DNA of 8,713 nucleotides from contig JAZDNJ010000055.1 of NCBI GenBank assembly GCA_043800105.1, positions 1 to 8,713 of the forward strand, given 5' to 3'. The stretch is from JAFGTE01 sp043800105 (GTDB lineage: Bacteria; Patescibacteriota; Gracilibacteria; UM-FILTER-43-11). Of the stretch, positions 5,635-8,713 are shown piece after piece. The position numbers were made by a program, and so were the translations under genes. Within the stretch, counting starts at the first letter, position 1, and every line of letters begins with the position of its first letter. The notes below the pieces were generated by a model, which ran no database searches, was not told the DNA's origin, and saw only the letters and a list, made by a program, of their open reading frames with translations.

Positions 5635-7413
5635 TTAGATTTTACTTGCTAGCTTGAGAATCTGGGAATATTGATTGAGGAGCAGAGTCCTTTCACCGGG
5701 GTCCTGAGCTTCACGGATCTTAAACTCAAATTCTTTCTGGGAGGCATGAACATTCTTTCTGTTGATCTGACGGATAAGGGTAATGACCTCTTTTTCGGCT
5801 GCCTCCTGAGAAAAATCAGGGTAATGTTCCTCGATCAGCAGGGTCAGGATATCGAGCCTTTCGCGCTCCGATTCCGAAAGCTCGGCCCGCAGCTCGTCGA
5901 TGTTTAGAATGCTCCGCGAATTATACACTCTTTTTATTGTCTTGTAAATTTTTTCCGTGGCCGGGTCAAATCCCGCTATATCAATCAGGTTCGTATGCAC
6001 GATTTCGTAAAGTTCCGGCTGTTCCATAATAAATCCAAGAAGGAATTCCTCGCGGCTGAAAACCTCCTTCTTCGGCGCCGCCCCCACGGACGATTCAGAG
6101 CGGACATTTTGGAATTCAGAGTTTTGAGTTTTGAGTTTTAGTTTCTTCAGGTCTTCCCAAAGAAATTTGGCGTCCGTTTTTAGCTCGTAGGCCAGCCGCT
6201 TCAGGTGTTCATTCTGCTCCATGCTGGTGGGAACCTGTTTTATAAGCGGCAGAAGCATGTCCAGAATGGCTTTTTTACCATCCAGGTCCTTCGCGTTATA
6301 AAGCGAAAGAGCGTGGGCGAAATAAAAGTCCATCACCTTCACCGCTTTTTCAATCGCCTCTTTCCAGGTTTCCGGGTTCTTCTGAATGCACTCGTCGGGG
6401 TCCTTGCCCTCGGGAATCAGGATAATGCGGATATTCAGATCGGCTTCCTGTGCAAGTTCAATCGCACGCTTAGTGGCTTCCGTGCCGGCGGAATCCGCGT
6501 CAAAAGCAAAGGCGATATTTTTAGTGTAACGTTTAATCAGCTTCAGCTGGGGCGCCGTCAGCGCGGTGCCGGAGGTGGCGACCACGTTCATGGTTCCCGC
6601 CTGATGGGCGGCTATCACGTCCATGTAACCCTCAACAAAAATCGCCAGGTCCTCTTTTTTGATGGCGTCTTTGGCCAGATGAAGGCCGTAGAGCACAAAG
6701 CTTTTATTGTAAACCGGCGTGTCGGGAGAATTCAGGTATTTTGGCTCCTGCCTGCCGCCAGGCATGGCGTCTTCGCCGATAACTCTTCCGCCAAAACCCA
6801 CCGCGTTTCCCTGCTGGTCGTGAATGGGGAACATATAGCGGTTCCGGAAACGGTCATAGGTGCTTTTATCGGCAATCGTCCGCTGGCTGATCAGTCCCGC
6901 GTCGAGAAGTAACTTTTCATCAAAATCCGCCTTCGTAAGATTATCCCGCAGGGCGGTATAAGAATCCGGCGCGAGGCCAAGCTGAAATTCCTTAATAGTG
7001 GCTTCCGCGAGCCCCCGCCCACTGAAATATTCCATGCCCTTTTTGGACTTTTGAAGTTGTCCGGCAAAAAAGTCGGCGGCCAGCTCGTTCGCCTTGAGTA
7101 TTCTGAGCTTTTCGTTGTGGACTTCGGGCTTGAATTCGGGCAGCCGTACACCCGCTTTGTCGGCCAGAATCCGTACAGCTCCCGGAAAATCCACCTTCTC
7201 GACCAGCTGAATAAACTTAAAAATATCGCCGCCCGTGTTGCAGGCAAAGCAGTAACCGATGCCCTTTTCGGGGCTGACCATAAAGCTGGGCCGAGTATCG
7301 TTATGAAAAGGGCAGAGACCCTTTAAGTTTCGGCCGGCCTTTTTGAGCTGAACGTAGCCGCCCACCAGATCCTCGATGTTGATTCTGGCCCTGATTTCGT
7401 CTAAATGATTCAT
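5635..7413 (-). CDS. dnaG: DNA primase DnaG
   Basis: Primase that lays RNA primers for Okazaki fragments with the replicative helicase. The 592-residue protein is full length. The N-terminal zinc domain has C34, H37, C55 and C58 (CPFH and CFAC). The catalytic core includes the basic segment NRYMFPIHDQQGNAVGFGGR (191-210). The TOPRIM domain starts at about 257, with the catalytic EGYMD glutamate at E261 and the metal-binding DxD pair D305/D307 in FDADSAG. The C-terminal helicase-interaction region spans about 450-592. Two oddities fall in flexible positions: residues 217-222 (MPGGRQ) come from a GC-rich palindrome, and residues about 424-435 come from a 7-bp-period repeat. The ATG at 7411-7413 overlaps the ruvB stop as ATGA, indicating translational coupling; a weak GGA lies about 13 nt upstream. 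Confidence 0.97.
   Translation of the reverse strand: MNHLDEIRARINIEDLVGGYVQLKKAGRNLKGLCPFHNDTRPSFMVSPEKGIGYCFACNTGGDIFKFIQLVEKVDFPGAVRILADKAGVRLPEFKPEVHNEKLRILKANELAADFFAGQLQKSKKGMEYFSGRGLAEATIKEFQLGLAPDSYTALRDNLTKADFDEKLLLDAGLISQRTIADKSTYDRFRNRYMFPIHDQQGNAVGFGGRVIGEDAMPGGRQEPKYLNSPDTPVYNKSFVLYGLHLAKDAIKKEDLAIFVEGYMDVIAAHQAGTMNVVATSGTALTAPQLKLIKRYTKNIAFAFDADSAGTEATKRAIELAQEADLNIRIILIPEGKDPDECIQKNPETWKEAIEKAVKVMDFYFAHALSLYNAKDLDGKKAILDMLLPLIKQVPTSMEQNEHLKRLAYELKTDAKFLWEDLKKLKLKTQNSEFQNVRSESSVGAAPKKEVFSREEFLLGFIMEQPELYEIVHTNLIDIAGFDPATEKIYKTIKRVYNSRSILNIDELRAELSESERERLDILTLLIEEHYPDFSQEAAEKEVITLIRQINRKNVHASQKEFEFKIREAQDPGERTLLLNQYSQILKLASKI
6111..6144. repeat. 7-bp-period repeat inside the dnaG linker
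   Basis: After a GAATTC at 6112-6117 the plus strand reads AGTTTTG (6120-6126), AGTTTTG (6127-6133), AGTTTTA (6134-6140). In the dnaG frame this encodes K/L/T/Q-rich residues about 424-435, between the RNA polymerase core and the C-terminal helicase-binding domain. Sequence of this form is usually intergenic, so finding it in frame in an essential gene is unusual. Confidence 0.75.
6749..6764. repeat. GC-rich palindrome embedded in dnaG
   Basis: TGCCTG (6749-6754) and CAGGCA (6759-6764) are a perfect 6-bp inverted repeat around a 4-nt loop. The element encodes MPGGRQ, residues 217-222, between the GGRVIG and EPKYLNS motifs where related primases have a short turn. It resembles the palindromic CCTGCC/GGCAGG repeat that I recall as dispersed in many CPR genomes, where in-frame copies give peptides like LPAGRQ. 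The hairpin is seen directly; its identity as a dispersed repeat is an inference. Confidence 0.65.
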
Positions 7414-8413
7414 GGTTTTTTCATTTCCAGATGCAGATACGCGTTTTCGGTTACCACCCGGCCCTGCCGCGTGCGGTCCAGAAAGCCGATCTGGAGCAGG
7501 TAAGGTTCATATAAATCTTCGATCGTCTCGGTTTCCTCGCTGGTGGCGGCGGCGATGGCGTTGACACCCACCGGCCCGCCCTGAAACTTTTCGATAATGG
7601 TCATCAGGATCTGGCGGTCGGTCTTATCGAGGCCCAGCATATCGACCCCCATAGTTCCCAGGCATTTTTGAGTAAATTTCAGGCTGACCGGACTGATGTC
7701 TTCCACCGTGGCAAAATCGCGGACCCTTTTGAGCAGACGGTTGGCAATGCGGGGAGTTTTCCGGCTTGATTTAGCGATTTCCGCCAGCGCCTGATCGTCG
7801 ATTTTAATCCCTAAAAGCCCCGCAGACCGCCTTAAAATCTGCTGAATTTCTTCGTCGGAGTAAAAATCCAGTTTAAAAATATGCCCGAAACGGTCCCGCA
7901 GGGGAGCCGACAGCGATCCGATTCTGGTGGTGGCGCCGATCAGCGTAAACCTTGGCAGGTCCAGGCGCATACTGCGGGCCGCCGGCCCCTTGCCGATTAT
8001 AATATCCAGCGCGTAGTCTTCCATGGCGCTGTATAAAATCTCTTCAATCTGGGTCTTAAGCCGGTGAATTTCATCAATAAAAAGAATATCATTCTCCTTT
8101 AAATTTGTCAGAATGGAAGCCAGATCCCCCTGTTTTTCGATTGCCGGCCCCGAGGTAGTCTTGATGCTCACGCCCATTTCGCCGGCCAGAATATTGGCCA
8201 GAGTGGTCTTCCAAGGCCCGGCGGGCCGTAAAAAAGCACGTGTTCAAGCGGTTCTTTCCGTTTTTTGGCCGCCTGCATGGATACTCCGAGATTCATCTTG
8301 GCGTCAGCCTGGCCGATGTATTCGCCGAATGTCTTTGGCCTCAGCGCCAGATCAAGCTTGCTGTCGGCCATCTGGCCCTTCGCGCTGGTGATTTGGTTGT
8401 CACGTTCAATCAT
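7410..8413 (-). CDS. ruvB: Holliday junction branch-migration ATPase RuvB, one-base frameshift in Walker A
   Basis: AAA+ motor that forms hexamers with RuvA and drives branch migration of Holliday junctions. The gene is complete except for a missing base at about 8210-8212. The N-terminal part runs through LALRPKTFGEYIGQ and LFYGPPGLG and then shifts to a frame that stops at 8168-8170. The other frame resumes as TTLANILAGEMGV. Restoring one base gives GPPGLGKT and a 334-residue protein, normal for RuvB. Downstream are the Walker B DEIH (about 114-117), IGATTR (sensor 1), PLRDRF (arginine finger segment), and the winged helix with GGPVGVNAIA and GFLDRTRQGR. ATG 8411-8413 (MIERDNQITS) matches the family N-terminus; AAAGGA abuts it. 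An in-frame TTG at 8432-8434 would lie almost at the predicted transcript start. It is the first gene of the operon. Confidence 0.93.
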
Positions 8414-8442
8414 TCCTTTATGGCTAGAAAACAACTATAAGG

Positions 8443-8471
8443 ATTATAGCCAGAGGAGGCCATCAATACAA
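8443..8471 (-). promoter_or_regulatory. Promoter of the ruvB-dnaG-rpoD-greA operon
   Basis: On the minus strand, TTGTAT (8466-8471), a 17-bp spacer and a perfect TATAAT (8443-8448). Transcription should start near 8436, giving a leader of about 22 nt to the ruvB ATG at 8413. The -10 lies within an inverted repeat, CTATAA/TTATAG (8435-8440 and 8444-8449), which could be an operator or simply reflect -10 symmetry. The assignment rests on consensus matching. Confidence 0.6.
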
Positions 8472-8472
8472 T

Positions 8473-8501
8473 TTGCATTTCGGACCAAAAAATGCTATAA
8501 T
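8473..8501 (+). promoter_or_regulatory. Rightward promoter for the gene at 8550
   Basis: TTGCAT (8473-8478), a 17-bp spacer and a perfect TATAAT (8496-8501). The start site should be near 8508, about 42 nt before the ATG at 8550. Its -35 is separated by one base from the -35 of the leftward ruvB promoter, so the pair is arranged back to back. Confidence 0.6.
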
Positions 8502-8515
8502 TAACAGATTATTCA

Positions 8516-8533
8516 GAGGCTGAAGAGGCTGAA
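8516..8533 (+). repeat. 9-bp tandem repeat in the leader of the 8550 gene
   Basis: GAGGCTGAA occurs twice in a row at 8516-8524 and 8525-8533. It lies within the predicted 5' leader. The GAGG cores resemble a Shine-Dalgarno but lie 20 nt or more from the ATG, too far for normal use. Confidence 0.7.
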
Positions 8534-8549
8534 AAATAAAAACAATAAT

Positions 8550-8713
8550 ATGAAAAAGGATAAACGCCCAACACAGGTCACGGAAATGACCGGCCCCGGA
8601 GCTGTAACGGACTGGATAGACAGACGCGGACAAACCGAAGAAACGCCGGAATGGACCGGGAAAGACCGTACAGCGGTAGAACTTGTCACGGTAGACGAAA
8701 CAAAAAAATCTCT
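8550..8713 (+). CDS. Unrecognised protein, N-terminal part (runs off the right edge)
   Basis: The frame is open from the ATG at 8550-8552 to the window end and gives 54 complete codons, beginning MKKDKRPTQVTEMTGPGAVT. I do not recognise the family. The visible part is hydrophilic and rich in T, E, D, K and R, with two tryptophans (DWIDRRG and PEWTGKDR). There is no signal peptide or membrane segment so far. It has a good promoter upstream (8473-8501) and no other in-frame start between the preceding in-frame stop at 8502-8504 and 8550. A later in-frame ATG at 8586 is possible but less likely. There is no Shine-Dalgarno at normal spacing; the bases before the start are A/T only. It is divergent from the ruvB operon. 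Reality as a gene is supported by promoter and open frame; function is unknown. Confidence 0.6.
   Translation, partial: MKKDKRPTQVTEMTGPGAVTDWIDRRGQTEETPEWTGKDRTAVELVTVDETKKS

Noticed and set aside
6205..6912. Plus-strand open frame of 235 codons opposite dnaG
   Set aside because: Antisense shadow of the primase TOPRIM region, with no promoter or domain.
8432..8434. TTG as the ruvB start codon
   Set aside because: It would coincide almost with the predicted transcript start, and the added residues (MFSSHKG) are not part of the RuvB family N-terminus; ATG at 8413 fits better.
1..8713. CRISPR array, tRNA or rRNA gene, defence or toxin-antitoxin system
   Set aside because: No regularly spaced repeats, cloverleaf, rRNA motif or defence-related domain was seen on either strand.

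Overview
The window looks like a core housekeeping segment of a bacterial chromosome. The best guess at its source is a Patescibacteria (CPR) lineage. The reasons are the compact gene packing, start codons almost without Shine-Dalgarno sequences, the divergent ValRS editing-domain wording, and a small helical protein (3049-3444) of a kind I associate with these bacteria. TGA is used as a stop (ruvB, the coiled-coil gene), so this is not one of the CPR groups that recode TGA as glycine. The lineage call is an inference from style, not from a database match.

Layout, left to right. Positions 1-140 hold the last 45 codons of an IS30-family transposase on the plus strand, so an insertion sequence ends here. 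A hairpin (168-203) separates it from valS (204-2780, minus), a complete valyl-tRNA synthetase. A 44-bp gap with overlapping, opposed -10 boxes separates valS from a divergent FmdB-type zinc-ribbon gene (2825-3052, plus). That gene runs tail-to-tail into a conserved helical hypothetical gene (3049-3444, minus), which has its own extended -10 promoter. A weak hairpin/T-tract overlaps that promoter and probably ends the large minus-strand operon upstream.

The operon is read from right to left: ruvB (8413-7410), dnaG (7413-5635), rpoD (5627-4383), greA (4346-3858) and a small coiled-coil gene (3848-3525). Junctions are tight: a 4-nt ATGA overlap, then gaps of 7, 36 and 9 nt. This is a variant of the bacterial macromolecular-synthesis operon (classically rpsU-dnaG-rpoD), with the Holliday-junction motor RuvB at the front and the transcript-cleavage factor GreA behind the primary sigma factor. 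It links replication priming, recombination, transcription initiation and elongation rescue. ruvB carries a one-base frameshift exactly in its Walker A motif, either a sequencing/assembly error or a recent lesion.

At the right end, a divergent promoter pair (about 8435-8501) drives ruvB leftward and an unrecognised gene rightward (8550 to the window edge, incomplete).

The most interesting material is small-scale. A GC-rich palindrome and a 7-bp-period repeat both sit in frame inside dnaG at apparently surface or linker positions, a second 7-bp-period repeat fills the rpoD-greA gap, and a 21-bp tandem duplication adds a heptad to the coiled-coil protein. No CRISPR array, tRNA, rRNA or defence system is visible. 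No stretch longer than 300 bases lacks a gene.
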